Shown here in pieces: positions 8,092-16,869 of a stretch of 64,000 nucleotides of DNA. The stretch spans positions 372,001-436,000 of the forward strand of contig JAIUOE010000001.1 of assembly GCA_020161395.1 (NCBI GenBank), written 5' to 3'. A program made the position numbers and the translations under genes. The notes beneath the pieces were generated by a model. That model did not search any database. It was not told the DNA's origin and worked only from the letters and a program-made list of their open reading frames with translations. The stretch is from Bacteroidota bacterium (GTDB lineage Bacteria; Bacteroidota; Ignavibacteria; Ignavibacteriales; Ignavibacteriaceae). The first letter of the stretch is position 1. The number at the start of each line of letters is the position of its first letter.

Positions 8092-8859
8092 GTGTTAAAG
8101 AAATTATTACTCCTCCTTTTTATTTCACTTGGCGTTGTTTGGGCTCAAAATACGGATGATGACGACTACGAACCGATCGAGAGAGCCCCTGCATTCGATG
8201 CACCGTTCGGTGGAGGTGGTGGTTACTTCGGTGGTATAATGTTCACCGATCTCGCAAAACTGAACAGTGCACTCGCCGGATTTGGCACACCCGACCTCTC
8301 ACAATCGTCATATTTTTCAGGCGGAGGCGGATTTGTCTATATCGGGGTCGTAAAACACCTTCGACTCGGTGGCATCGGAATGACCTCGGGCACCACTTCA
8401 AAAGGTACGGTAAACGGATTCGAAAAAGAAACCCGCTATTCAAATTCTTTTGCAGGTGTCACGCTCGAATATTCACTCCCATTCATAAGGAACTGGGCGC
8501 TTTCCATTGGCGGAATAGTTGGAATTGGTGGTCAGGAAATTGATATTTACAGACACAAGGGAGCTGTTGACTGGAACACCGACCTCACAACTTTCAAAGA
8601 CGACCCCCTTGGCACCACCCAAAGCCTCGGGAGAAAATATACCAACACCTACATGGTTTTGGCTCCCACTCTAAACGCAGACATCCTTCTTCACCCGCTG
8701 ATCTCGTTAAGAGTAGGGGCTGGTTACTCATTCTCCCTTTTTGGCGAGACATGGAAGGCTGACAATGGAGTGGCGGTTAATAATTTTCCCGCAAATGATG
8801 TGAAGGGCAATTCCTTCTTTATTCAGGTTGGTGTACTCGCCGGTCTTTTCTTTTATTGA
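8092..8859 (+). CDS. Outer-membrane beta-barrel-like protein, function unknown
   Basis: The 255-residue protein starts with GTG at 8092, six bases after a GAGG that overlaps the previous stop codon. It has a signal peptide (KKLLLLLFISLGVVWAQ), an acidic stretch DDDDYEP and then Gly-rich alternating strands (FGGGGGYFGG, YFSGGGGFVYIGVV). The last strands end in VLAGLFFY, an aromatic carboxyl terminus typical of outer-membrane barrels. No enzyme motif is visible. The position directly after the transglutaminase-like gene suggests a shared envelope role. Confidence 0.75.
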   Translation: MLKKLLLLLFISLGVVWAQNTDDDDYEPIERAPAFDAPFGGGGGYFGGIMFTDLAKLNSALAGFGTPDLSQSSYFSGGGGFVYIGVVKHLRLGGIGMTSGTTSKGTVNGFEKETRYSNSFAGVTLEYSLPFIRNWALSIGGIVGIGGQEIDIYRHKGAVDWNTDLTTFKDDPLGTTQSLGRKYTNTYMVLAPTLNADILLHPLISLRVGAGYSFSLFGETWKADNGVAVNNFPANDVKGNSFFIQVGVLAGLFFY

Positions 8860-8896
8860 TTTTTTAATTATCTAAATTTCAAGGATTATTCTTAGT

Positions 8897-9910
8897 ATGA
8901 AAAACATTCTGGTTACAGGAGCCGCAGGATTTATCGGCAGCAATTTTGTTAATGCACTTTTGAAAAAAAGAGATGACATTTTTATAGTAAATCTCGATAA
9001 ACTGACTTACGCAGGCAACCTCGAAAATCTTAAAGCTTCTGAAAATCATAAAAATTACAGATTTGTCAAAGGTGACATTGCAAATCCAGAACTGGTTGAA
9101 TATGTCTTTCAGAAGTATAACATAAAATTCGTCGTCAATTTCGCTGCAGAATCACATGTCGACAGAAGCATCCTCGGTTCAAAAGTGTTTTATGAAACCA
9201 ATGTAATCGGAACCAATGTACTGCTCGAAACTGCCCGCAGATTTGAAGTGGAGAGATTCCTTCAGGTTTCCACCGATGAGGTGTACGGCTCACTTGGAGC
9301 TACCGGTTACTTCACCGAAACCACACCAATCTCACCAAACAGCCCTTATTCTTCGAGCAAAGCTGCCGCCGATATGATGGTTCAGGCATTTTACCACACT
9401 TACGGCATGCCCGTGCTCACAACCAGATGCTCCAACAACTACGGACCTTTCCAGTTCCCCGAAAAACTTATCCCCCTTATGATCATAAACACCCTCAACG
9501 GCAAGAAACTTCCCGTTTACGGCGACGGTCTGAATGTGAGAGACTGGATTTATGTTCTCGACCACAACTACGCAATTGAGACTGTCCTCGAAAAAGGCAA
9601 ACCCGGCGAGGTCTATAATATCGGTGCAAAAAATGAAATGACCAACATAGAAATCGTTAAACTCATTCTTAATCATCTCGGCAAAGGCGAAGAGATGATC
9701 GAGTATGTGAAGGACAGACCCGGACACGACCGCCGTTATGCCATCGACAACACAAAAATTGAAACCGAACTCGGCTGGACTCCTGAATTTTCCTTTGAAA
9801 CCGCCATCGGTGAAACTATTGACTGGTATCTGAACAACAAGGAATGGTGGCAACGGATCATCTCAGGCGAATATGAAAAATATTATTCACAACTCTATGG
9901 AAAGAGGTAG
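8897..9910 (+). CDS. rfbB: dTDP-glucose 4,6-dehydratase
   Basis: The 337-residue protein is an extended short-chain dehydrogenase of the RmlB type, converting dTDP-glucose to dTDP-4-keto-6-deoxyglucose in deoxysugar synthesis. It shows the NAD-binding GAAGFIGSNFV (residues 7-17), NFAAESHVDRS, the STDEVYG motif with the catalytic Thr-Asp-Glu, the active-site YSSSKAAAD, NNYGPFQFPEKLIP and VRDWIYV. Length and motif order are those of the family. The other rml genes are not in the window. The downstream polysaccharide export gene begins four bases after the stop and points to an exopolysaccharide or O-antigen context. Confidence 0.95.
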   Translation: MKNILVTGAAGFIGSNFVNALLKKRDDIFIVNLDKLTYAGNLENLKASENHKNYRFVKGDIANPELVEYVFQKYNIKFVVNFAAESHVDRSILGSKVFYETNVIGTNVLLETARRFEVERFLQVSTDEVYGSLGATGYFTETTPISPNSPYSSSKAAADMMVQAFYHTYGMPVLTTRCSNNYGPFQFPEKLIPLMIINTLNGKKLPVYGDGLNVRDWIYVLDHNYAIETVLEKGKPGEVYNIGAKNEMTNIEIVKLILNHLGKGEEMIEYVKDRPGHDRRYAIDNTKIETELGWTPEFSFETAIGETIDWYLNNKEWWQRIISGEYEKYYSQLYGKR

Positions 9911-9913
9911 TTG

Positions 9914-11314
9914 ATGAAGCAATTTCTGTTGTTGCTCTTCCTGCTGTCGCCTCTTCTAATGGCGCAAAAGGATAAAACCCCTATGGGAGTTAACGAGGGG
10001 AAGCTGAGCGTCAGCATCGTTGGGAATCCTCAGCTTGCAGGTTCTTTTCCCGCAGCGCCCGGTGAGAGAGTCGACCAGTTCCTCACCAGAGTAATGTATA
10101 ATGCTGCTGTGGAAAAAGCCACCATCTGCCTCCGAAATATAAAATTGAAGAGGGAAACGGGTGAGATTCTCACAATTGACATTCAAAAATTCCGGATTAA
10201 TGGTGATGTCAACCAGAACCCCTACCTTAAAAACGATGATGTGATCATCCTTCCGATTGCCGATTTTAAGGCAATCTATTACGAGATTGAGGGGGCTGTA
10301 AACAACGCGGGCAGGTACCACTTCGTTGAAGGTGACAATCTGCAGGATGCCATCTATTACGCACTCGGAAACAGCTCCGCTTTTCAGGGTTACGACTCCA
10401 CTACCATCTACAGGTTGAGTTACGACAGAACCAAAATGGAAAAAATACGAGTTGCAACCAATTCAAACATTAAACTGCAAAACCGTGACCGAATTGTGGT
10501 TGGTGATGAACAACCATTTATGGATGACTTTAAAATCCTTGTTATTGGTGAGGTAAACCGACCCGGTTATGTCCCTTTTGGAAGAAAACAGCAGACCCTC
10601 AAGGATGCACTCGAACTCGCAGGGGGACTGACTCCAACGGCTTCTCTTAATAACATCCGTCTCCTTAAAAGCAAAAACCTCCCCTCAAGCGTTATCCGCG
10701 CATACTATGGTGTAGATGCTCCAAGAGAAAAGGTGGATATGCAGGAGGATAAAAATGTCGTGGATATTCAAAAATTTATGGCTGAGCTGAGTTCTCTCGA
10801 TTTTCTCAATCTTTACAGACTCTCGGGTCTGAACGAGAGGGATACCTCATACCTCAAACTCGAAGCTCAATTGAATTTTTACAACAACAGCCAGTTGATA
10901 GATTTGACCGTCAAAAATGACACCCTGAGGACTTTCTATGAAAATTATCGTGTCCAGATGGGTGACATCATTGTGGTCTCCAGTCTTCCGATTGGAATAA
11001 ACATGGTCGGGCAGGTTCCATATCCCGGTTGGATTCCATACTCCCCGGGAATGGATTTTCAGTATTACATCCGTCAGGCAGGGGGATTGAACGACTATGC
11101 GAATCCTGATGACATCATGGTAATCAAAGGGAACACCAAACAATGGCACGCTGCAAAAGATTTTAGAGGGACTCTGGAACCGGGTGACTATATCTATGTT
11201 CCAAAAGAGCCTCAGCGTTCCTTCTGGTCCTACCTTACTGATACGGCTCTCGTGCTGGGAATCATAGGAAACATTGCCACACTCGCCATTCTCTTCATCA
11301 ATGTGATGAAATGA
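9914..11314 (+). CDS. Polysaccharide export / SLBB-domain protein (Wza-like)
   Basis: I start at ATG 9914, seven bases after AGAGG, rather than the in-frame TTG at 9911. The protein has 466 residues: a signal peptide (MKQFLLLLFLLSPLLMA), a poly-export-like region around residues 25-110 ending NDDVIILP, and several SLBB repeats. The repeats show as EIEGAVNNAGRYHF, VIGEVNRPGYVPFG, MVGQVPYPGWIPYSPG and PGDYIYVP. A final transmembrane helix (TALVLGIIGNIATLAILFINV) follows. No lipobox cysteine follows the signal peptide, unlike E. coli Wza. It probably forms or supports the outer-membrane channel for exopolysaccharide and is cotranscribed with rfbB. Confidence 0.85.
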   Translation: MKQFLLLLFLLSPLLMAQKDKTPMGVNEGKLSVSIVGNPQLAGSFPAAPGERVDQFLTRVMYNAAVEKATICLRNIKLKRETGEILTIDIQKFRINGDVNQNPYLKNDDVIILPIADFKAIYYEIEGAVNNAGRYHFVEGDNLQDAIYYALGNSSAFQGYDSTTIYRLSYDRTKMEKIRVATNSNIKLQNRDRIVVGDEQPFMDDFKILVIGEVNRPGYVPFGRKQQTLKDALELAGGLTPTASLNNIRLLKSKNLPSSVIRAYYGVDAPREKVDMQEDKNVVDIQKFMAELSSLDFLNLYRLSGLNERDTSYLKLEAQLNFYNNSQLIDLTVKNDTLRTFYENYRVQMGDIIVVSSLPIGINMVGQVPYPGWIPYSPGMDFQYYIRQAGGLNDYANPDDIMVIKGNTKQWHAAKDFRGTLEPGDYIYVPKEPQRSFWSYLTDTALVLGIIGNIATLAILFINVMK

Positions 11315-11322
11315 TTTTTGTA

Positions 11323-11350
11323 AGGGGAGCGAAAAAAATTCCGTTCCCCT
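11323..11350 (+). terminator. Hairpin after the polysaccharide export gene
   Basis: AGGGGAGCG pairs imperfectly with CGTTCCCCT around an A-rich loop, starting nine bases after the stop codon. The downstream T run is short (CCTTTTTC), so termination is probable rather than certain. Confidence 0.45.
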
Positions 11351-11417
11351 CTGCAACCTTTTTCAAGTTGTACTGGTCTAAAAACATGTAGTCAATAACA
11401 AGCATGAGACCACGGCA

Positions 11418-11498
11418 ATGAAAACAGTATTACTCACAATCGCACTTATTTTAATAGCTATCATCCTCTTTTTTACAACCGTTAGCGCCGCCGGTTGA
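11418..11498 (+). CDS. Possible 26-residue hydrophobic small protein
   Basis: ATG at 11418 opens MKTVLLTIALILIAIILFFT and ends TVSAAG before TGA at 11496-11498. Nearly the whole peptide is one membrane-spanning segment. The upstream sequence has no good Shine-Dalgarno site, so it could be spurious. If made, it would be an inner-membrane micropeptide. Confidence 0.3.
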   Translation: MKTVLLTIALILIAIILFFTTVSAAG

Positions 11499-11548
11499 TA
11501 AATTATTCCTTTCAACCGAAAATTTTTCAGATTTTTGTTTTAAAATCT

Positions 11549-11556
11549 TAATTTTG
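11549..11556 (+). promoter_or_regulatory. Candidate -7 promoter element (TAATTTTG) for the ABC-F gene
   Basis: Exact match to TAnnTTTG, 96 bases before the ATG at 11653. A TTTG lies 11 bases upstream, which is too close for a standard -33 element. Confidence 0.35.
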
Positions 11557-11652
11557 CAATTGTAATCATTTCCAAAAAGGACATAAAGTGAAAATATAAC
11601 TCCCCGTCACCGCTAAACACAATTAACAATTCATGTTAGCAATGGAGTTATT

Positions 11653-13257
11653 ATGTCCCGAATCTCATTATCAAACATTTCGCTTGTTTTCCCAAACGGT
11701 TTCACCCTTTTATCCGATATTTCCGTCTCCTTCAATCCCGGCGTAACGGGTCTTGTCGGCAGCAACGGCTCAGGGAAATCCACGCTTGCCAAAATTGCCA
11801 CCGGTTCAATCGTTCCCACTTCGGGAAGTGTAACCCGTCCGGATAATCTCATATACCTTGAACAGGAGTTTTTCGAATCCTCAGGTGATACCATAGCCTC
11901 ACTCCTGGGTGTCGAGCTCAAGTATCTTTCTTATCTCAGGATCACCGCGGGATACGGAACGGAGGCGGATTTTGTTGCACTTGACGATGACTGGGAAATT
12001 GAGGAAAAAATTCAAAAGGCACTTGCAAAGACCGGATTAACCGGTTTTTCGGGTGATTCTCCGGTCTCCACTCTTAGCGGAGGTGAGATCATAAAAGCCC
12101 GCCTCGCCTCCCTCTTCATGCATGATTACGATTTTATAATCCTCGATGAGCCGACAAATCACCTCGACAAAAATGGACGGAATGCCGTTTTCTCATTTAT
12201 CGAAGAATTCCCCAAAAATAAAGGACTGATTGTTATTTCACACGACAGGGAATTGCTGAGAAGGGTCGACAGAATCGTTGAAATCTCGGAAGCAGGTATC
12301 ACGATTTTTGGCGGGAATTACGACTTGTACAAGGAAATTACTGACACGGAAAAAGAAGCCGCAATCAGAATGTTTGAGGAGAAAAAGCGGAAATTGAACA
12401 ATGACATTTCCAGGGCAGAGGCTGTAATTCACGACCAGGCGGCAAAAAGCAAACGGGCGGGAGATTCGAAAAAAAATTCGGGGATCCCTAAAATTATGCT
12501 CGGCAAAATGAAAGAGACCGGTGAAAAAACCCTTAAAAAGAAAATTGAGGCTCATACTGCCAAAATCGAGAGAGCGAAAGAAGATATTGCCGGAGCAGAA
12601 AAGAGAATAAGGAAAGAGAAAAAAACCGCCTTCGATTTTTCATCAGGTGGTAAAAAATCATCGGTTGTATTTGGCTGTACCGGGTTAAATATCAATTTTG
12701 GTGAGAAGGTACTTTGGAATTTTCCTCTGAACCTGACAATTTCCCGCGGTGAGAGAATCCGGATAACGGGATCGAACGGTTCGGGGAAATCCTCTTTTTG
12801 TAAAGTGCTCACCCGTGATATAACGAATGTCATCGGGGATATACACATTCTTCCCGCAAACACGGTTTATCTCGACCAGAAGCTTTCCTTCCTCGACAGG
12901 TCAAAAACGATACTCGAGAATGCAGCCTCGGGAAATAAAGGCAAATTTAACGAGACCGAAACGCGAATAAGACTCGGACGACTCGGATTTTATGGCGACG
13001 ACTGTCACAAACTGACTGGTTCTCTAAGCGGGGGTGAGCTAATCAGGGCAGCAGTGGGGGTTCTTGTTTCTCTTAACGAACCCCCTGACCTTCTGATACT
13101 GGATGAACCGACAAACAATCTCGACCTGACCGGAATCGAAATGCTGCAGAGAGCCATCGGTTCATATCCCGGTACTCTTGCAGTTATCACTCACGATGAT
13201 GATTTTGCCGTCGGGTGTGACCTTACAATGGTTGTCGATATGGACGAACTCTTATGA
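11653..13257 (+). CDS. ABC-F family ATPase (two ABC domains, no membrane domain)
   Basis: The 534-residue cytoplasmic protein has two nucleotide-binding domains. The first has Walker A GSNGSGKSTL, signature LSGGE and Walker B FIILDEPTNHL. The second has GSNGSGKSSF, LSGGEL and LLILDEPTNNL. The linker (about residues 235-330) is rich in Lys/Glu, with AAKSKRAGDSKKN followed by PKIMLGKMKETGEKT, the pattern of one ABC-F branch with basic linkers. ABC-F proteins bind the ribosomal E site and act in translation or antibiotic protection. Which role applies here cannot be told. GGAG lies four bases before the ATG. Its last six bases overlap the convergent proC gene. Confidence 0.9.
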   Translation: MSRISLSNISLVFPNGFTLLSDISVSFNPGVTGLVGSNGSGKSTLAKIATGSIVPTSGSVTRPDNLIYLEQEFFESSGDTIASLLGVELKYLSYLRITAGYGTEADFVALDDDWEIEEKIQKALAKTGLTGFSGDSPVSTLSGGEIIKARLASLFMHDYDFIILDEPTNHLDKNGRNAVFSFIEEFPKNKGLIVISHDRELLRRVDRIVEISEAGITIFGGNYDLYKEITDTEKEAAIRMFEEKKRKLNNDISRAEAVIHDQAAKSKRAGDSKKNSGIPKIMLGKMKETGEKTLKKKIEAHTAKIERAKEDIAGAEKRIRKEKKTAFDFSSGGKKSSVVFGCTGLNINFGEKVLWNFPLNLTISRGERIRITGSNGSGKSSFCKVLTRDITNVIGDIHILPANTVYLDQKLSFLDRSKTILENAASGNKGKFNETETRIRLGRLGFYGDDCHKLTGSLSGGELIRAAVGVLVSLNEPPDLLILDEPTNNLDLTGIEMLQRAIGSYPGTLAVITHDDDFAVGCDLTMVVDMDELL

Positions 13258-14058
13258 GTAGAGTTTTTCAGCTTTTTCTGCTGATATAACAATACCTTTA
13301 ATAAGCGAGGAACTGAATCCCGAGTGTTCCATTTGGTTCAGTCCGGCTATGGTACAGCCACGGGGAGTGGTTACCTTATCCACTTCACCTTCGGGGTGGG
13401 TTCCCTTCTGAAGAAGAAGCGAGGCTGCTCCCTTGGCTGTCTGGGCTGCCATAAAGAGTGCATCCTCGGCGTGAAATCCGATCTCGATTCCACCCTGTGA
13501 TGCCGCCCTAACCGCCCTTAGGAAAAATGCTATCCCGCAGGCACACAGGGCGGTTGCAGGTACCATAAGGTCTTCTCTGATTACAATGGCTGCTCCCAAT
13601 GGTTCAAACAGTTTTACCGCCCTCTCCAGTGCATCCTTATCGTCGGCATCGCCGCACAGGCAGGTCATCGATTCCCTTATCGCAACTGCAGTGTTGGGCA
13701 TGGCGCGAATAACGGGCACCCTTTTGGTCAGATGCGACTTCATATCCCTGACCGAGGCGCCGGAGACAATCGATATCACTTCGTGTTTCCCCTCGACGAG
13801 TGCAGAATCGATCTCTTCAAGAATTCCGTTCAACTCCTTGGGTGTAACCGCCACCACTACCAGATCAGCCATCGCAACAGCTTTTTTGTTGTCGATTGTT
13901 ACCGTCATGCCAATCTCTTCAAACTTTTTCAAACCGTCAAGGCTCCGTCTGGTGACGATGATGTCTTCACTTTTTATCAGTTTCGACTCATTTATGCCCA
14001 ATGCAATCGCGGAACCGATGTTCCCCGCTCCAATTATTGCGACTTTTCTGTTGTTCAA
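13252..14058 (-). CDS. proC: Pyrroline-5-carboxylate reductase
   Basis: The 268-residue protein reduces delta-1-pyrroline-5-carboxylate to proline with NAD(P)H. It has the N-terminal dinucleotide loop IGAGNIGSAIA, VVVAVTPKEL, the central VIRAMPNTAVAI motif and the C-terminal family signature TTPRGCTIAGLNQME. Length and motif spacing are typical. It converges on the ABC-F gene with a six-base overlap and stands alone with no other proline gene nearby. The leader at 14059-14104 is AT rich. Confidence 0.95.
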   Translation of the reverse strand: MNNRKVAIIGAGNIGSAIALGINESKLIKSEDIIVTRRSLDGLKKFEEIGMTVTIDNKKAVAMADLVVVAVTPKELNGILEEIDSALVEGKHEVISIVSGASVRDMKSHLTKRVPVIRAMPNTAVAIRESMTCLCGDADDKDALERAVKLFEPLGAAIVIREDLMVPATALCACGIAFFLRAVRAASQGGIEIGFHAEDALFMAAQTAKGAASLLLQKGTHPEGEVDKVTTPRGCTIAGLNQMEHSGFSSSLIKGIVISAEKAEKLYS

Positions 14059-14182
14059 TGTTTTGCCTTTTTGTTAATATTTTGACCGCAAATAAAAGAA
14101 ATTATTGATTAACTGCTCCATTTTCTTTAAACTTTCATTTCCCTGTAACGGTCTAACTTTCATAAAAAAGATCGAGAGAATA

Positions 14183-15001
14183 ATGTCAAAACCCAACATA
14201 ACCGCCCTGATTTTCCACTCACTCATAATATTTTCAACATTCCTTTTTACCTCCTGTTCCTCTGCAGTCGAAGTGATGAGCAAACAAACCGACAGCCCTG
14301 TTCAGGTGAATGGTGAGCGAAGCGACTGGACCGGCAATCTGACTCAAGTGGATGACGGAAAAATGGCATTCGGATTCAAAAATGATGCACAGTCACTTTA
14401 CATCCTTGTTGTTACTCCCGACCGCGCAAATGCGATGAAAATTTTAATGCAGGGACTTACACTTTGGATAAAGAGTGATGACGGCGAAGAACTTGGGATT
14501 AAATATCCGATGAAACCACTTACCGAGGACTTGAGGGAAATCCGCGGTGCCGGCAACAAAAAAGAACTACCCGAGCTCCCTGAATTTGTCTCAGCCCTGA
14601 AGAGAATCAACGACCAGATTCAGGTAATCACAAAAGATCAATATCCAATCTACACTTCAGAAGCATCAAAAGGAAAGTATTTGAGAGGCAGTTTTGGGAT
14701 GAACCAGGGCCAGTTTGTTGTCGAAATGCAGATCCCTCTCGCGGGTGATGATATCTCACAAAGGCTCTTCTCCAAAACACCATCCAACATTTCCCTTAAA
14801 TTTGAAACAGGAAAATTCGAAATGGAGGGCATTCGTCCCGGTGGCGGCATGGGAGGTGACGGCGGTGAAGGAAGACCCGGTGGCGGTGGCATGGGTCGCG
14901 GCGGCGGAAAAGGAAACCACGGCGGCACCCGTCCCGGTGGTGGTGAAAGACCGAACTTCGAACCGCTGAAATACTCGTTTAAGGTTGTGTTGGGCAAGTA
15001 G
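14183..15001 (+). CDS. Lipoprotein with CBM9/DOMON-like domain and Gly-rich tail
   Basis: I start at ATG 14183 (GAGAGA just upstream) instead of an upstream in-frame start at 14105, giving 272 residues. The signal peptide ends in a lipobox LFTSCSS. Residues 45-200 resemble the beta-sandwich of carbohydrate-binding family 9/DOMON proteins (VQVNGERSDWTGNL, FGFKNDAQSLYILVV, VEMQIPLAG). Residues 215-255 are a low-complexity Gly/Arg stretch (GGGMGGDGGEGRPGGGGMG) before a final KYSFKVVLGK. The binding target is unknown. The Gly-rich insert inside a predicted last strand region is odd and may be a flexible linker. Confidence 0.7.
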   Translation: MSKPNITALIFHSLIIFSTFLFTSCSSAVEVMSKQTDSPVQVNGERSDWTGNLTQVDDGKMAFGFKNDAQSLYILVVTPDRANAMKILMQGLTLWIKSDDGEELGIKYPMKPLTEDLREIRGAGNKKELPELPEFVSALKRINDQIQVITKDQYPIYTSEASKGKYLRGSFGMNQGQFVVEMQIPLAGDDISQRLFSKTPSNISLKFETGKFEMEGIRPGGGMGGDGGEGRPGGGGMGRGGGKGNHGGTRPGGGERPNFEPLKYSFKVVLGK

Positions 15002-15013
15002 GGCAGATTTTTG

Positions 15014-15021
15014 TAATTTTG
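15014..15021 (+). promoter_or_regulatory. Candidate -7 promoter element (TAATTTTG) for the AAA/DUF4276 pair
   Basis: Exact TAnnTTTG match, 36 bases before ATG 15058. A TTG at 14990-14992 is 21 bases upstream, which fits a -33 element. This would make the two-gene module its own transcription unit. Confidence 0.45.
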
Positions 15022-15057
15022 GGTGTCTTAATAAACAATTTCACGAGAGAAATAGAG

Positions 15058-16257
15058 ATGCTTAAGCAGATCCGGTTACAAAATTTTTTAAGCTTTAAAG
15101 ATTTGACTATTGATTTTAATTCCGGACTCAATATTTTGGTGGGAATTAACGGAGCCGGGAAATCAAATCTTTTCCGGGCTCTCGATCTGCTCAAAGAAGG
15201 GGTATCCGGCAAACGGTTAAAAGATTTTGTTTTTAACAAGATGGGAGGCATGGATAACATCTTATTCAAAGCTGCAAATGCGAATCTTCCTGATTACTCT
15301 ACAACATTAAAATTTGTGTTCGATGGTAAAGTGGCTGGTGAAAAAGGATTTAAGTTCGTAGATGACATTGTTTACACAATTACACTCAAAAAACTCCCCT
15401 CTTCCTCCAATTATTATGTTCTTGAGAGGGTCGAATCTTCATCGGGGTTTGTTTGGTTGGATTTTGAGGCAGGAAGTGGTGTCTTAAGCGAAGGTGTGGA
15501 AAATAACGGGCAAAAGACAAAACCGGTCAAATATCACGATTTTGTTTCAGGTCAGGAACTGGCACTCTCATCAATTTTTGATACCGATAGATACTCAGCT
15601 CTCTCAACGATAAGAAGTGCCATTGCCGATATGGAGGTCTACCACTATTTTGATACCACCTCTACAAGTCTGATAAGGAAACCAACTCTTCCCACCTCGG
15701 AGGAAAGACTTCTTCCAACCGGTACGAATCTTCCTCAAATACTAAATACTTTGAAGATAAACAGCAAGAGTAGCTTCAACAGAATCATCAATTTGCTCAA
15801 AGATATAAACCCCGCTTTCACTGAAATTGACTTTAACTTTATTGGTGGAAACATTGAATTGATGCTCGGAGAGGAGAATCTTGAGGGCTCCATCCATGTA
15901 ACCAACATCAGTGATGGTACACTTCATTATTTATGCCTGCTCGCAATTCTACTCAATAACAACAGGGGAAAAGTAGTATGTATTGACGAACCTGAACTGG
16001 GTTTACACCCTGATATGATCAGCGGCATTTCACGGTTATTGGAGGAAAAATCACCGGAGACACAGTTTATAATATCAACTCACTCCGAGAATTTACTTGA
16101 CAACTTCGACCTCAGGGATATCTTGATATTTGAGAAGGACAAAGCGAATTCAACTACTGTAAAAAGATATTCCGACGATGACTTTAAAGGATGGTACCAA
16201 CAGTTTTCACCAGGAAAGATGTGGCGAACAGGAGACCTTGGGGGGAACAGATGGTAG
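15058..16257 (+). CDS. AAA ATPase (SMC/OLD-like, AAA_21 type)
   Basis: The ATG at 15058, preceded by GAGAGAAATAGAG, is preferred over the TTG at 15019, giving 399 residues. The amino end MLKQIRLQNFLSF leads to Walker A GINGAGKSN (residues 29-37). The carboxyl half has VVCIDEPELGLHPD (Walker B, D310/E311) and ISTHSENLL (switch His342). This is the architecture of OLD/PARIS-type ATPases, in which the ATP-bound dimer controls a nuclease or toxin partner. The tail reads KMWRTGDLGGNRW, similar to tails often seen in ATPases encoded beside DUF4276 proteins. The stop overlaps the start of the next gene (ATGGTAG), so the two are coupled. Confidence 0.85.
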   Translation: MLKQIRLQNFLSFKDLTIDFNSGLNILVGINGAGKSNLFRALDLLKEGVSGKRLKDFVFNKMGGMDNILFKAANANLPDYSTTLKFVFDGKVAGEKGFKFVDDIVYTITLKKLPSSSNYYVLERVESSSGFVWLDFEAGSGVLSEGVENNGQKTKPVKYHDFVSGQELALSSIFDTDRYSALSTIRSAIADMEVYHYFDTTSTSLIRKPTLPTSEERLLPTGTNLPQILNTLKINSKSSFNRIINLLKDINPAFTEIDFNFIGGNIELMLGEENLEGSIHVTNISDGTLHYLCLLAILLNNNRGKVVCIDEPELGLHPDMISGISRLLEEKSPETQFIISTHSENLLDNFDLRDILIFEKDKANSTTVKRYSDDDFKGWYQQFSPGKMWRTGDLGGNRW

Positions 16258-16787
16258 AAAGATTAATTATTGAGGGAACAGCAGACACTAAAAACGGTAA
16301 CTTGAGAGAGGGCTTTAACAAATTACTAAGGAAGAAACTTGGCAGAAATATGCCCCGAATTGTGATGGGAGACGGGAAATCACAGGCAATTGACAAGTTC
16401 CTTAACAGCAGTAATTCAGTTTTGCTTTGTGATCTTGATGGACCGGATGAAACCCGGGAAAAAGACATTCAGATGCACAGGTTTGAAGAATATAGAGATA
16501 GCATTTATTATATGGTACAGGAAATGGAAGCCTGGTTTATTTCCCAACCCGATATTCTCGATAAATTCTATCAAGCCGATCTCACAAAAAAAATCCCAAA
16601 GAAACACGCAAGCGAATTTGAAAATCCCGATGAAAAATTACAGGAGTGGACACGGGACTCGAAAAAGGGCAAGTACCACAAAGTGAGACACGGGACAGCT
16701 CTCCTTGAAATGCTCGATGCTGATAAATTGACGGAAGATTTTCCCGATTTTAAGGGACTGATTAAAGCTCTGAGGGAGAGTGATTAA
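16251..16787 (+). CDS. DUF4276-family TOPRIM-like protein, partner of the AAA ATPase
   Basis: The true start is ATG 16251 (GGGGGG upstream), giving 178 residues. TOPRIM-like acidic residues can be seen: E8 in LIIEGTAD, and the DxD pair D61/D63 in LLCDLDGPDE. VQEMEAWFI (residues 89-97) is a hallmark of DUF4276 proteins. In OLD-family systems a TOPRIM domain is the nuclease half, so this protein may be the effector of a two-gene defence module with the AAA ATPase. No biochemical role can be proven from sequence. No other defence gene is adjacent. Confidence 0.75.
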   Translation: MVERLIIEGTADTKNGNLREGFNKLLRKKLGRNMPRIVMGDGKSQAIDKFLNSSNSVLLCDLDGPDETREKDIQMHRFEEYRDSIYYMVQEMEAWFISQPDILDKFYQADLTKKIPKKHASEFENPDEKLQEWTRDSKKGKYHKVRHGTALLEMLDADKLTEDFPDFKGLIKALRESD

Positions 16788-16869
16788 GTCCTTTCGGCTC
16801 CACATTGGATATATGTTCCTTTTTTTTGTGTATTAGCCCCAAACAAGTCGAAATTCGGTTTTTTTTGCA

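Larger units (their letters stand above)
11315..11652. other. 338-base intergenic region
   Basis: Contains the hairpin at 11323-11350, a possible 26-codon hydrophobic ORF at 11418-11498, a TAATTTTG promoter-like element at 11549-11556 and an AT-rich leader to the ABC-F gene. No longer gene is visible on either strand. Confidence 0.6.

Noticed and set aside
9332-9853. 173-codon ORF antisense to rfbB
   Set aside because: It lies inside a well-supported gene, has no RBS and shows no recognisable domain; it is a shadow frame.
14105-14182. Upstream extension of the CBM9-like lipoprotein
   Set aside because: It would bury the lipoprotein signal peptide 26 residues inside the protein; ATG 14183 has an RBS.
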